Below the pieces are notes generated by a model. That model was not told the origin of the DNA. It worked only from the letters and a program-made list of their open reading frames with translations, and did not search any database. The translations under genes and the position numbers were made by a program. Below are positions 33,301 through 42,084 of a DNA stretch of 50,242 bases, in pieces (position 1 is the stretch's first letter; every line of letters starts with the position of its first letter). Source of the stretch: Thermoguttaceae bacterium (GTDB lineage: Bacteria; Planctomycetota; Planctomycetia; Pirellulales; Thermoguttaceae). The stretch spans positions 1 through 50,242 of the forward strand of contig JAFZAL010000080.1 in NCBI GenBank assembly GCA_017557195.1. Direction: 5' to 3'.

Positions 33301-33307
33301 ATTCGAC

Positions 33308-34459
33308 ATGGATACGTCAGATAGCTCAACAGAAGTACAAACTGATTTTATACCGTATTTCTACCCTGCCGGCAAGCTGCCGACAACGGGTAGAAATCGC
33401 GTTATAGCCACAATATACAACGAAACGCCAGATCGTTTGCCGCGTTCTTTTACAGCCGCACCAGCTGTTCAGAAAGAACAGTGGGAAGTTCTGGAACGTT
33501 TGTATCAGCGTTATCCGTCTGATATCCTGGTTATTGACGGCCGCAATCCTGAACAGGGTTACTGCAATCAGGTTTCTGAACCGATTGATTTGTCTGACGA
33601 TAATTTTGCTCAAACGCTGGAACTGTTTTGTGACATAACGTCACAGTTTACGCTGGGAATCGTTCCGCTGTCGCCGTGGTTGATGCTGCAAAGTTTGCTG
33701 GAGGACGATTCTACAGAAGATTACGACGACTTGCTGGTTCGGTTCGAGAAAACTCTTCAGCCGTGGTTGGACAGCCCGTTAGACGGATTGTGTCTCTACG
33801 ATCCGCTGTCCAGTTACGAAAAAGGCTGGGATCGAGAAGCCGTTCGCAACTTTACGGATTTGACGCCTTTCTACAGACGTTTTGTTCGCATGGCGAAGAA
33901 CGCCGACAAATTTGTCTTTATGGATTTTGGCGGTAAAGTTCTGCAAGCGATTCCGCTGCTTCTCAAAATGGAAGTGGACGTAATTTCCTGCGTTCTGGAT
34001 ACGGAACTGGCGATGGAATTGTCGGACTTTACCGCCTCGTTCACGCCTCATTCGGAAGACCCTAACGGCCGCCGGCTGACGTTTTGGGCTTCGCTGCCCA
34101 ATTCGTTGGAAAAGCAGGCAGACTGGTTTGCTGATAAAAAAGCGGCTCAGTCAATTCTTACGGAGTTGAATCAGTTGAATAAAGGCGTTATTGCTCGCGG
34201 CGTTTGGCAGGAAAACCAGTCCTGGAAGTGTGCGGCGTTGGCGCTCCAGGCGTGGGAACAGGGTATTCCCATTCCAAAGACCGTTTCGACAGATCAGAAA
34301 TCAACGTCCGGTTCGGGAAATAATGCGTCTAATTCTTCTCCCGATTCTTCGAAAAACGATTCCAGCGCCGTTCAATCGCCCGACAGCCAGCAAACGGGCG
34401 CTCAGCAAACTGAGGACTCGTCAGCGGATTCACAATCCAACACGGAAAACGTTCAATGA
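33308..34459 (+). CDS. UROD-like protein with Ser/Gln-rich tail
   Basis: A 383-residue cytoplasmic protein with no signal. The N-terminus NRVIATIYNETPDRLPRSF resembles the N-R-x-x-A-x-x-x-x-x-x-P-D-R-x-P entry of the uroporphyrinogen decarboxylase-like family; SDILVIDG and later helices fit a TIM barrel. The strict HemE motif RQAGRYLPEY is absent, so it may be a methyltransferase-type relative or an inactive one. Residues about 330-383 are Ser/Asn/Gln/Asp-rich and probably disordered. The last codons overlap hemC by four bases (ATGA), a link with tetrapyrrole synthesis. Confidence 0.6.
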   Translation: MDTSDSSTEVQTDFIPYFYPAGKLPTTGRNRVIATIYNETPDRLPRSFTAAPAVQKEQWEVLERLYQRYPSDILVIDGRNPEQGYCNQVSEPIDLSDDNFAQTLELFCDITSQFTLGIVPLSPWLMLQSLLEDDSTEDYDDLLVRFEKTLQPWLDSPLDGLCLYDPLSSYEKGWDREAVRNFTDLTPFYRRFVRMAKNADKFVFMDFGGKVLQAIPLLLKMEVDVISCVLDTELAMELSDFTASFTPHSEDPNGRRLTFWASLPNSLEKQADWFADKKAAQSILTELNQLNKGVIARGVWQENQSWKCAALALQAWEQGIPIPKTVSTDQKSTSGSGNNASNSSPDSSKNDSSAVQSPDSQQTGAQQTEDSSADSQSNTENVQ

Positions 34460-35469
34460 GTACGATACGTATTGCAACCCGGCAGAGCGCTTTGGCAAAA
34501 TGGCAGGCTGACTGGGTTGCCTCGCAGTTGGAGCGTTTAAGCTGTAACGTCGAAATGGTTTACGTTACAACTCACGGCGACGTTAACCAGTCCGGACCGA
34601 TAGAATCCATTGGAACTCAGGGCGTTTTTACCAAAGAAGTTCAAAAAGCTCTTTTAGACAACCGCGCCGACGTGGCGGTTCACAGCATGAAAGATTTGCC
34701 GACCATGCAGGCGCCGGGTCTGGTTTTGGCGGCGGTACCGCCTCGCGCTCCGACGGCGGACTGTCTGGTAAGTCCTTATTATAACAGCCTGGACGAACTT
34801 CCGGACGACGCTGTTATCGGCACCGGGTCGCTTCGCCGAAAGGCGCAGCTGTTGGCGATCAATCCCAAATGGAACATTCAGCCGATTCGCGGCAACCTTC
34901 AAACGCGGTTGAACAAGGTTTTCGGGGAGCGGACAATGTCCGCGAATAATAATGATTCAAGTTATTTTGGGCGGGTAATACCCGCCACCCGTAAACAGCC
35001 TTCAGTTCTCTTTGACGCTATTATTTTAGCGGAAGCGGGACTTCGCCGAATGGGGTTTGACGCTCAAATCGCTCAGGTCATTCCGTTAACTCAGCTTATG
35101 CCTGCCGCCGGGCAGGGCGCGTTGGCTCTGGAATGCCGCGCTGGCGACGAATCGACGCTGGCGGCAGTTGGTCAGTTGAACTCTCCGGATGTTTATGCTT
35201 CAACAGTTGCAGAACGCACGCTTTTGGCGGTTTTGGAAGCGGGATGTCTGGCGCCGGTTGGCTGTACGACTCGTATCCTGACAGGCTATAATTCTCAAAG
35301 CGTTCAAATTGAACTTACCGGACGCGTTATTGCGGCAGACGGTTCAAAGACGCTGGAACAGACGGACTGCGCGGACGCGCAAAGCGCAGAAGAACTCGGG
35401 CGGCGCGTTGCACAGCGCCTTTTGGCGTCTGGCGCAGACAAGCTTATTGCCGAGTCCAGGAATTCGTAA
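34456..35469 (+). CDS. hemC: Hydroxymethylbilane synthase with an in-frame insertion
   Basis: A 337-residue enzyme joining four porphobilinogens into hydroxymethylbilane in heme synthesis. It has IATRQSALAKWQ at the N-terminus, HSMKDLPT with catalytic Asp80, GTGSLRRKAQL and the cofactor-binding Cys264 (LEAGCLAPVGC). Between IRGNLQTRLNK (144-154) and DAIILAEAGLRRMG (187-200) lie about 32 residues (155-186) where most HemC proteins have a short loop. The underlying DNA has two perfect hairpin repeats, so it looks like a repeat inserted in frame. Start overlaps the UROD-like gene (ATGA). The CDF gene follows by about 15 bases. Confidence 0.93.
   Translation: MSTIRIATRQSALAKWQADWVASQLERLSCNVEMVYVTTHGDVNQSGPIESIGTQGVFTKEVQKALLDNRADVAVHSMKDLPTMQAPGLVLAAVPPRAPTADCLVSPYYNSLDELPDDAVIGTGSLRRKAQLLAINPKWNIQPIRGNLQTRLNKVFGERTMSANNNDSSYFGRVIPATRKQPSVLFDAIILAEAGLRRMGFDAQIAQVIPLTQLMPAAGQGALALECRAGDESTLAAVGQLNSPDVYASTVAERTLLAVLEAGCLAPVGCTTRILTGYNSQSVQIELTGRVIAADGSKTLEQTDCADAQSAEELGRRVAQRLLASGADKLIAESRNS
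34929..34986 (+). repeat. Twin palindromes inside hemC
   Basis: GCGGACAATGTCCGC (34929-34943) and GGCGGGTAATACCCGCC (34970-34986), both perfect short hairpins, flank an A/T-rich link with AATAATAATGATTC. They coincide with the extra residues of HemC. Confidence 0.75.
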
Positions 35470-35484
35470 TCGAAGGCGGCGTTG

Positions 35485-36417
35485 ATGACAATCGAAAACA
35501 GTTCTGACGTTCAAACCAATGCCGCTATTATTCAGCGGGTTACCTGGATTGGTTTCATCTCGAATATTTTATTGGCGGTAGTCAAATTTTTAGCGGGCGT
35601 GTTTGGACATTCTCAGGTTCTTATTGCAGACGCGGTTCACAGCATGTCGGATTTGGCAACGGACGTCGCTGTTCTTGTCGGGAGTCGATACTGGGATCAG
35701 CCGGCAGATACAGAACATCCTTACGGTCACGCCAAGCTGGAAACGCTTATAACGCTGTTGATTGGCTCCGCATTGGCAATCGTCGGATTTGAGCTTGTAT
35801 CCAACGCGATTATGAGCCTCTACGACATGATCTTTGGCAGTCATAAAACGATTGCAATTCCTAACGGTTGGGCGTTGTCAGCGGCGATTTTTTCCATTCT
35901 TCTTAAAGAATGGCTTTTTCACATTACCGCTGCCGCTGGAAAGAAAGTTCATTCAACCGCAACCGTCGCCAATGCGTGGCACCATCGTTCAGACGCCTTG
36001 AGTTCCATTCCGGCGGCTCTTGCCGTTGGAGCGACTTTGGTTTTAGGAGAAAAGTTTGCTTTTCTCGATCCGATTGGAACTATCGTCGTCGGTTTAATGA
36101 TTTTTTATACAGCGTTTTTAATTATTCGCCCTACTTTTAACAGTTTGATTGATACGTCTGGCGGGGTGGATTTGACAAACCGGATAAATGACGAGGTTCT
36201 TTCCATTGACAGGGTTCAAGGGGTTCATAAAATCCGAACTCGCCCTCTGGGAGCGTCTCTTTACGGAGTTGATTTGCACGTTCAGGTGGATCCAAACATG
36301 AACGTCCGGGACGCTCACGACCTTTCTCATCAAATTCAGAATGAATTGAGAAGCAAATTTCCTGAAATTGTTGATACAACTGTACACGTAGAACCTCATC
36401 AGGAAGCGAATGCATAA
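35485..36417 (+). CDS. Cation diffusion facilitator (CDF) family transporter
   Basis: A 310-residue inner-membrane metal/proton antiporter. TM2 carries the metal-site motif HSQVLIADAVHSMSDLATD, followed by HPYGHAKLETLITLLIG (TM3 start). TM5 has WHHRSDALSSIPAAL, the second metal-site (H-x-x-x-D) helix. A C-terminal cytoplasmic domain (about 205-308) has VQGVHKIRTRPLGASLYGVDLHV and ends with HVEPHQEA. Zn, Fe, Mn or Co may be carried. Start: ATG at 35485 with GAAGG upstream; a TTG three bases earlier is in frame. It follows hemC closely, probably in one operon. Confidence 0.93.
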   Translation: MTIENSSDVQTNAAIIQRVTWIGFISNILLAVVKFLAGVFGHSQVLIADAVHSMSDLATDVAVLVGSRYWDQPADTEHPYGHAKLETLITLLIGSALAIVGFELVSNAIMSLYDMIFGSHKTIAIPNGWALSAAIFSILLKEWLFHITAAAGKKVHSTATVANAWHHRSDALSSIPAALAVGATLVLGEKFAFLDPIGTIVVGLMIFYTAFLIIRPTFNSLIDTSGGVDLTNRINDEVLSIDRVQGVHKIRTRPLGASLYGVDLHVQVDPNMNVRDAHDLSHQIQNELRSKFPEIVDTTVHVEPHQEANA

Positions 36418-36425
36418 AATTGCCC

Positions 36426-36454
36426 TTGCATAAATCGCTAAAATGTTATAGAAT
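36426..36454 (+). promoter_or_regulatory. Possible promoter for lpxA
   Basis: TTGCAT (36426-36431), a 17-base spacer and TAGAAT (36449-36454), about 100 bases upstream of the GTG start. Confidence 0.5.
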
Positions 36455-36555
36455 AACGTATCGATTTTGTTTTGAAGATAGGGAAACGTTCTCTATTAAT
36501 TTAAGGAGTATTTAACAAAATCAATTATACTGGTATTCGGCGAAAGGAATCGTCC

Positions 36556-37398
36556 GTGAACATTCATCCAACAGCAATAGTAGATCCTTCCGCTAAGATT
36601 GCGGAAGACGTAATAATTGGACCATTTTGCGTTATCGAATCCGATACGGTAATTGAATCCGGCTGCGAAATTGCCGCTCGCGTTTCCATTAAAAGCGGCG
36701 TATATATGGGTGCCAACTGCAAAGTTTTTGAAAATGCAGTAATCGGCGGCATTGGACAGCACGTCTGCCCGCCGGGCCCTCCGGGAAAAGTTCGCATCGG
36801 TTCCAACAATACGTTCCGGGAATTCTGTACAGTTCATCGTTCCATCAAAGAAGACGGCTTTACGGAAATTGGCGACGGCAACTATTTTATGGCGAACGCT
36901 CATATTGCTCACGACTGCGTTATCGGGAACAATAACATCGTAGCCAACAACGTCATGTTCGGCGGACATGTCCATGTTGGAAATCGCGCGTTCGTTTCCG
37001 GCGGCGTTGCCGTTCATCAGTTCTGTTCGATTGGCTCTTATGCCATGGTGGGCGGACAGTCGCACATCACCAAAGACGTTCCGCCTTTTGTAACAGTAGA
37101 CGGCTTAACCTCTCGCGTTGTCGGGATTAACCGAGTCGGTCTTCGCCGAAGCGGATTTACGTCTGCCCAAATTGCCCGGTTCAAAGACGCTTACAACGTC
37201 GTGTATCGTCAGGGATTGTCCTGGAAAGAGACGTTGGAAACGCTTCGCACTCAATTTAATCAAGGGGAAGAAGCCCTTCTTTATGAAATGCTGTCTGTCA
37301 GTACCAGAGGCATTGTTCAGGCGCGCACTCAGCCCTCTTTGAAAGTCAATATGGGCGAATTGGAACAAGAATCGTCAGACGACAGCGCGGCGGCATAA
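36556..37398 (+). CDS. lpxA: Acyl-ACP--UDP-N-acetylglucosamine O-acyltransferase
   Basis: A 280-residue first enzyme of lipid A synthesis, a left-handed beta-helix trimer. Hexapeptide repeats run from 1 to about 190 (IHPTAIVDPSAKIAEDV onwards). The catalytic His is His119 in ANAHIAHDC (E. coli His125). The C-terminal helical domain (about 195-265) has INRVGLRRSGFT and KDAYNVVYRQGLS. Length is near the usual 260. The start is GTG, supported by AAAGGA eight bases upstream. The next gene is an MsbA-like exporter, which fits outer-membrane lipid making and export. Confidence 0.95.
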   Translation: MNIHPTAIVDPSAKIAEDVIIGPFCVIESDTVIESGCEIAARVSIKSGVYMGANCKVFENAVIGGIGQHVCPPGPPGKVRIGSNNTFREFCTVHRSIKEDGFTEIGDGNYFMANAHIAHDCVIGNNNIVANNVMFGGHVHVGNRAFVSGGVAVHQFCSIGSYAMVGGQSHITKDVPPFVTVDGLTSRVVGINRVGLRRSGFTSAQIARFKDAYNVVYRQGLSWKETLETLRTQFNQGEEALLYEMLSVSTRGIVQARTQPSLKVNMGELEQESSDDSAAA

Positions 37399-37418
37399 AA
37401 CAGAATTCGGGATATTCA

Positions 37419-37453
37419 AAAACCGGGAAAGCGTGAGTTGTTTTCCCGGTTTT
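37419..37453 (+). terminator. Rho-independent terminator after lpxA
   Basis: Perfect 12-bp stem AAAACCGGGAAA / TTTCCCGGTTTT (37419-37430 and 37442-37453). Symmetric A and T runs let it act in either direction. Confidence 0.8.
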
Positions 37454-37487
37454 ATAACGTTAGTCTGAAATTGCAAAATCGTTCCCC

Positions 37488-39461
37488 ATGCACAATTTTC
37501 TGCGTATTGTCAAAATCGCTTTAAAATTTAAATGGACAATCATTTTGTCCATTATTTGCGCGTTTGGCATTGGATTGATGTGGGGAGGGAATATTGCTCC
37601 AATCTATCCATTTATTGAAGTTTTGGTCAAGGGTCGTTCCATGAATCAGTGGATCGACAACGAGATCGAAACCTGCAACGAATCAATAGCAAATCTTCAG
37701 GGAAAAATAAACGCTCTGGAGACGCAAAAAGACCCTCAAAACGACAGGGAAATTAAAAGCCTGACGCTTGAACTGGACAGTCAAAAAAACAAGCTGGCGT
37801 GGAGAGAATATATTTCTCCCGCAATCAAAAAATGGCTGCCGGACAGCCCTTTTAAGATGTCTATAGTTTTAGCTGGCGTGATAGTTGTCGGTTCTTTGAT
37901 AAAGGGCGTTTTTCTGATCGGTCAAAATGTGCTTGTTGCCAGAATAACTCAGCGAACAACGCTTGAACTGCGCAAGCAATTTTTCATTCGCGCTTTACAA
38001 ATGGATCAGTCTGCGTTTCTCAACGGCGGCGCGGCGGATTTGATGAGTCGATTTACCAACGACGTCAGCGCGGTGTCAAATGGACTGACTATTCTGTTTG
38101 GAAAGATGGTTCGAGAACCTCTTAAGCTGATTTTCTGTCTTATCGGCGCAGCGCTTGTTTCGTGGCGGCTGCTGGTGGCGTGCTTTATCATTTTGCCTTT
38201 TGCCGGCATAGCGATTTCCTGGCTGGCGAAAGCTCTGAAAAGAAGCAACAGAAAAGCGATGGAGGAAATGGCTCAGATTTACCGTTCTCTGGACGAAACG
38301 TTTTCTGGAATGGAAGTTATTCAAGCGTTCACGATGGAAAGATTCGAAAGACATCAATTCTTTCAGAATTGTAAAAACTTTCTTCGTAAAGCCATGAAAA
38401 TCGCCATGTACGACAGCCTCAATCAGCCCCTGACCGAGTTATTCAGCCTGGTTATCGTTTCTATCGCGATTATTTTAGGCGCTCATTTGACTCTTACCGG
38501 AGCTACGCATCTGTTTGGAATTCGAATGGCTTACACGCCTTTGGAACCGACGCAATTGCTGCTGTTTTTTGCTTTTCTGGTTGGCGCGGCAGACCCGGCG
38601 CGAAAAATGGCGGATATTTTTACGTCTTTACAGAACGCCTGCGCCGCTTCAGACCGAATTTATGAAAAAATCGATCAACCGTTAAAAATCCAGCAAGCAG
38701 ACCATCCACAGGAAATAGCTTCATTTAATGGTTCGATTGAATTTAGAAATCTGAATTTCTCTTATACGTCTGGAGTTCCGATTTTAAAAGACGTCAATTT
38801 GACCATAAATCGCGGGGAAACTGTTGCATTTGTTGGACTTAACGGCTGTGGGAAAAGCACGCTTTTGAAAATGATTCCCCGATTCCTTGACCCGGATTCA
38901 GGCGAAGTTCTCATCGACGGCGTTAATCTTAAACAGATCAGATTGAGAAGCTGGAGAAAACTGTTGGCTCTGGTTCCCCAAAATCCACTTCTGTTTGACG
39001 ATACGGTCAGAAATAACATCGCTCATGGGTCGCCAGGAGCGACAGAAGAACAAATACGTCAGGCGGCTCATGCCGCTATGGCAGACGAATTTATCGAACG
39101 CGACCTGTCTAACGGCTACGAGACAAAAGTTGGTCCCCGCGGTTCCGCATTATCCGGAGGTCAGCGTCAGCGCATTGCTTTGGCGAGAGCGATCGTTCGT
39201 CAGCCGCAAGTTTTTCTTCTTGACGAAGCAACCAGAGAAATCGACCTGAAGAGTGAAATTGTTATTCGTCAAAGTCTGATGAACTTCGCTCAGGGTCGAA
39301 CGACTGTTTTTGTAACTCACGATATGGCTTTGCTGTCAATTGCCAATAAAATCGTGATGATGGAGGAAGGACGCATAATTGACGTTGGAACTCACGTTCA
39401 GCTTATGGAACGCTGCCCGCAATATCGAGCGTTAAATGAAATTCAGTTTAATCGTCGATAG
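37488..39461 (+). CDS. MsbA-like ABC exporter with periplasmic coiled-coil loop
   Basis: A 657-residue half-transporter, longer than MsbA (about 580). TM1 is at about 15-37. Then residues about 60-112 form a charged coiled coil (NEIETCNESIANLQGKINAL ...) before TM2 near 128-150; it would face the periplasm. The ATPase has Walker A GLNGCGKST (about 450), signature LSGGQRQRIALARA (about 554), Walker B VFLLDEATREID and FVTHDMALL. The neighbouring lpxA makes lipid A or LPS core a likely cargo, but peptides or other lipids are possible. The extra loop may contact an outer-membrane partner. No Shine-Dalgarno is obvious. Confidence 0.88.
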   Translation: MHNFLRIVKIALKFKWTIILSIICAFGIGLMWGGNIAPIYPFIEVLVKGRSMNQWIDNEIETCNESIANLQGKINALETQKDPQNDREIKSLTLELDSQKNKLAWREYISPAIKKWLPDSPFKMSIVLAGVIVVGSLIKGVFLIGQNVLVARITQRTTLELRKQFFIRALQMDQSAFLNGGAADLMSRFTNDVSAVSNGLTILFGKMVREPLKLIFCLIGAALVSWRLLVACFIILPFAGIAISWLAKALKRSNRKAMEEMAQIYRSLDETFSGMEVIQAFTMERFERHQFFQNCKNFLRKAMKIAMYDSLNQPLTELFSLVIVSIAIILGAHLTLTGATHLFGIRMAYTPLEPTQLLLFFAFLVGAADPARKMADIFTSLQNACAASDRIYEKIDQPLKIQQADHPQEIASFNGSIEFRNLNFSYTSGVPILKDVNLTINRGETVAFVGLNGCGKSTLLKMIPRFLDPDSGEVLIDGVNLKQIRLRSWRKLLALVPQNPLLFDDTVRNNIAHGSPGATEEQIRQAAHAAMADEFIERDLSNGYETKVGPRGSALSGGQRQRIALARAIVRQPQVFLLDEATREIDLKSEIVIRQSLMNFAQGRTTVFVTHDMALLSIANKIVMMEEGRIIDVGTHVQLMERCPQYRALNEIQFNRR

Positions 39462-39661
39462 TCTGAAATAGAAAATAGAGAAAATGGGTAATGTAATGAG
39501 CAGCTTGACCCTTGCAGTTTTTTGCGTTTCGCAAGGCGCATAAAAGGTAATAAATCTAATAAATTATCAGAAAAAAATGTTTGTAATAGCTTGAAAGTCG
39601 ATTTTTTTCTTGCCGCGTTCTAAAATTTTTAACTATTTTCAAAAAAATATAAAGATTTTGG

Positions 39662-39689
39662 TTGACTTTGTTAAATGTAAGATTATAAT
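39662..39689 (+). promoter_or_regulatory. Near-consensus promoter for the PEP-CTERM gene
   Basis: TTGACT (39662-39667), a 16-base spacer and TATAAT (39684-39689). The surrounding gap 39462-39882 is A+T-rich with no gene seen. The leader after the promoter is about 185 bases. Confidence 0.65.
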
Positions 39690-39882
39690 TATTATTAGGA
39701 TAAGATAAGTTGTCCAAACTGAATTTCAAAGGATTTTAAAAATTTTTTGGAATTTAACGTTAAAGTTTTAAAAAACAATGTATAATATATATCAGGTTTC
39801 AGACTATAGCAGTAGTTTAACTTGAAATTGTTTTTGGAAACCAAACCATTTATGTTTGCCAATTAAAATAACAGGCGATAAA

Positions 39883-40686
39883 ATGAGAAAAGTTTTTGCA
39901 GTATTACTGTTGTTGATAATCGGAGAATCAGCGTATGCTGAGTATGTAACGATTTTGCCGGTCAATCCCCAGGCGATGGCAGGCGCATCGTCAGAAATAG
40001 TTACCTTGTCGGAACTGTATGGCAAGACAACAACTATTCGTTACATGACGGATGATAAATCTCCGGCAGGCATTGCTCTGAATAACACTAATATTTATCC
40101 AACAGATCCGTTGACGTTAACGGAAGATGTTGTAATGGAAAACCAGTTGTTTGGTTTTTACGTTGGCGCCGCGCGTCAAATTTCAGAATCGTCAGCGTCA
40201 GATGCGGAATCTCAAACAGTTAGTGTTTTAAGAACGATTTCTTTTACAGAATCTGAAGCAAATTATCAAGCGGTTCTCGACAGAGCAAAAGCGGAAGCTG
40301 GTTCCAACATTGCTTTGGCAAAAATTATTGAAGAACAAATTAACCGGGCGTCTGATTCCGAATTGCTGTCTTTGGATACAGATTTGGAAACAGACAATAC
40401 GCTTTTGGCGGACGACAAAACGTCTTCCCTTATAGACTCGCTTCTTCCTGGTTCTTCGTCCAATGATGGTTACGATTTACCGGGTACCGGCGACAACATT
40501 ATCATTTCCGGAATTGGCGGCGCGATTTTGACGGGCGGCAGTTCTGGCGGCGGTTCTGGCGTTGGAGGCGGCGGAGGATATACTTTTGCAGATGGCGGCG
40601 CTTCTGTTCCTGAACCGTCAACATGGGCGTTGCTTGTTTTGAGCGTTATGGGTTTGGCTTTTTATCGCAAACGCAGCGCTCGATAA
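39883..40686 (+). CDS. PEP-CTERM sorting-signal surface protein
   Basis: A 267-residue exported protein. Residues 1-20 are a signal peptide (cleavage near AYA-EY). The middle is Ser/Asp/Thr-rich, followed by a Gly/Ser-rich linker (ILTGGSSGGGSGVGGGGGY). The end is a classical PEP-CTERM signal: VPEPSTWALLVLSVMGLAFY then RKRSAR. An exosortase (EpsH-type) would cleave at the PEP motif and release or anchor the protein; none lies in the window. The body has no recognised domain. The start is the ATG at 39883; an in-frame TTG at 39856 is less likely. Confidence 0.88.
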   Translation: MRKVFAVLLLLIIGESAYAEYVTILPVNPQAMAGASSEIVTLSELYGKTTTIRYMTDDKSPAGIALNNTNIYPTDPLTLTEDVVMENQLFGFYVGAARQISESSASDAESQTVSVLRTISFTESEANYQAVLDRAKAEAGSNIALAKIIEEQINRASDSELLSLDTDLETDNTLLADDKTSSLIDSLLPGSSSNDGYDLPGTGDNIIISGIGGAILTGGSSGGGSGVGGGGGYTFADGGASVPEPSTWALLVLSVMGLAFYRKRSAR

Positions 40687-40717
40687 AACCTCATTTTGGA
40701 TTTTACAAATCAATATA

Positions 40718-40749
40718 AACATTCCGGTTTTTAATCGGAATGTTTTTTT
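40718..40749 (+). terminator. Rho-independent terminator
   Basis: AACATTCCG / CGGAATGTT stem (40718-40726 and 40736-40744) followed by a T-run. Confidence 0.85.
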
Positions 40750-40843
40750 ATTTTCGAACGAATGTAATTTATATGTTATTTTAGAAAAATATGGCATTTG
40801 GCAGAGTTGTCGATAAATTGAACTGGCGTCAATAATAGTTTTT

Positions 40844-40852
40844 TGCTATAAT
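40844..40852 (+). promoter_or_regulatory. Extended -10 element for a near-leaderless transcript
   Basis: TGCTATAAT ends six bases before the ATG at 40859. Transcription would start at or next to the start codon. Confidence 0.45.
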
Positions 40853-40858
40853 GCCGTT

Positions 40859-41431
40859 ATGAAAAAACAACTTATTTTATTATTATCGATAATGGCAGTT
40901 CTGTTTGCAGGCTGCTCGGATCAAAAAGCAACCGCAACGCGCCAGCGTTGGATGGAGATAAAAACGGCGACGGAGAATTTCCTTGAAGAAATGAATATTG
41001 CCAATCAGTCTACGCCGATAAAATCTATAGACCAAATTTCAGAATCGTTGGCGCGAACGACGTCAACCGTCAATGCGTGTCGGACGTACAACGAGGCTCT
41101 TTCTTCCCAGAAAACCGTCAACGTTGACCCGCAGCTTAACGCTTTGGCGGAGAAGCTCTTCGAGTCGTCAAAAGAGCTGCTGACACAAATGCAGAAGGTG
41201 CAGGAAGGTTTTATTACTGCTCAGCGGTTGCAGACGGAACTTCAGACGGCTGACGATTCTCAAAAAGATCGAATATCGTTGGAAGCTGACAAAATTTCAA
41301 GCAATATCGACTCTGCTCAGCAGATTGGAGTGGAGGCATTGATGCAGATTAGCAGTCATTACCAGAAACTTGAAACTCTGCGTTTAGAATTAAACAAACA
41401 ATATGGCTTTGAATTGCCGCAGATTAAATGA
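40859..41431 (+). CDS. Lipoprotein with helical domain
   Basis: A 190-residue predicted lipoprotein: signal 1-18, lipobox LFAGC (Cys19). The rest is almost all helical and charged (for example LNALAEKLFESSKELLTQMQ), compatible with a coiled-coil bundle. I do not recognise the family. No Shine-Dalgarno is present; the extended -10 lies only six bases upstream, which suggests a leaderless mRNA. The stop overlaps the next gene's start (ATGA), so the two lipoprotein genes are translationally coupled. Confidence 0.75.
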   Translation: MKKQLILLLSIMAVLFAGCSDQKATATRQRWMEIKTATENFLEEMNIANQSTPIKSIDQISESLARTTSTVNACRTYNEALSSQKTVNVDPQLNALAEKLFESSKELLTQMQKVQEGFITAQRLQTELQTADDSQKDRISLEADKISSNIDSAQQIGVEALMQISSHYQKLETLRLELNKQYGFELPQIK

Positions 41432-42084
41432 ATGGATCAACAATGAACAGAAAATTTTATTTTGCATTACTGTTTGCTGTCGCGATGGCTTGTTTGACAG
41501 GTTGCAACCAAACAGAAAACGGTAAGTCTGACAATCCGGATGCGTCAAACGCCCCGAAGGTTAAAGTCGAAACAAGCATGGGGGATTTTGTTATTACTCT
41601 TCAGCCGGACAAAGCTCCTAATACCGTTGCTCAGTTTCTGGAGAACGTCAATAACGGCGTCTATGACAATTCGATTGTTCAAGAGGTCAGAGTGGATTTC
41701 ATGGCGCTCTTTGGGTGCGTTAATCTGACTACGGAAGACCCGGAATCTGCCGATGGCAGCGCTGCTGATTTCACTAAAAGAATTCCTAACGAGGCAACTA
41801 GTGAGAATTCGAATAAAAAGTGGACGGTTGCCATGCTGCGCGCACCGGACGAGATCGAGTCGGATTCCGTTCAGTTTTTTATCAATTTGAACGACAACAC
41901 TGGACTGGACGCCAAACAGAATGGAGAAAATTCTCCGGAAACATGCGGATACTGCGTTTTTGGCGTTGTAACAGACGGGTTCAACGTTCTGGAGGCAATC
42001 AATCAGACGCCAACCACGGAAAAAGAAGAATTTGAGTACGCTCCGGAACAGGATATTGTTATTACCAAAATGAGCGTTCTGTAA
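41428..42084 (+). CDS. Cyclophilin-type peptidyl-prolyl isomerase lipoprotein
   Basis: A 218-residue envelope protein. The signal ends in lipobox CLTGC. From about residue 45 comes a cyclophilin fold: VKVETSMGDFVITLQPDKAP, NTVAQFLENV, MLRAPDEIESDSVQFFINL and YCVFGVVTDGFNVLEAI. The usual catalytic FHRxIxxFMxQGGD block is replaced by VQEVRVDFMALFGC, so Arg of that motif is missing or displaced and activity may be low. It probably assists folding of exported proteins. Start 41428 overlaps the previous stop; ATG 41443 (with GGA upstream) is a good alternative. Confidence 0.82.
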   Translation: MNGSTMNRKFYFALLFAVAMACLTGCNQTENGKSDNPDASNAPKVKVETSMGDFVITLQPDKAPNTVAQFLENVNNGVYDNSIVQEVRVDFMALFGCVNLTTEDPESADGSAADFTKRIPNEATSENSNKKWTVAMLRAPDEIESDSVQFFINLNDNTGLDAKQNGENSPETCGYCVFGVVTDGFNVLEAINQTPTTEKEEFEYAPEQDIVITKMSVL

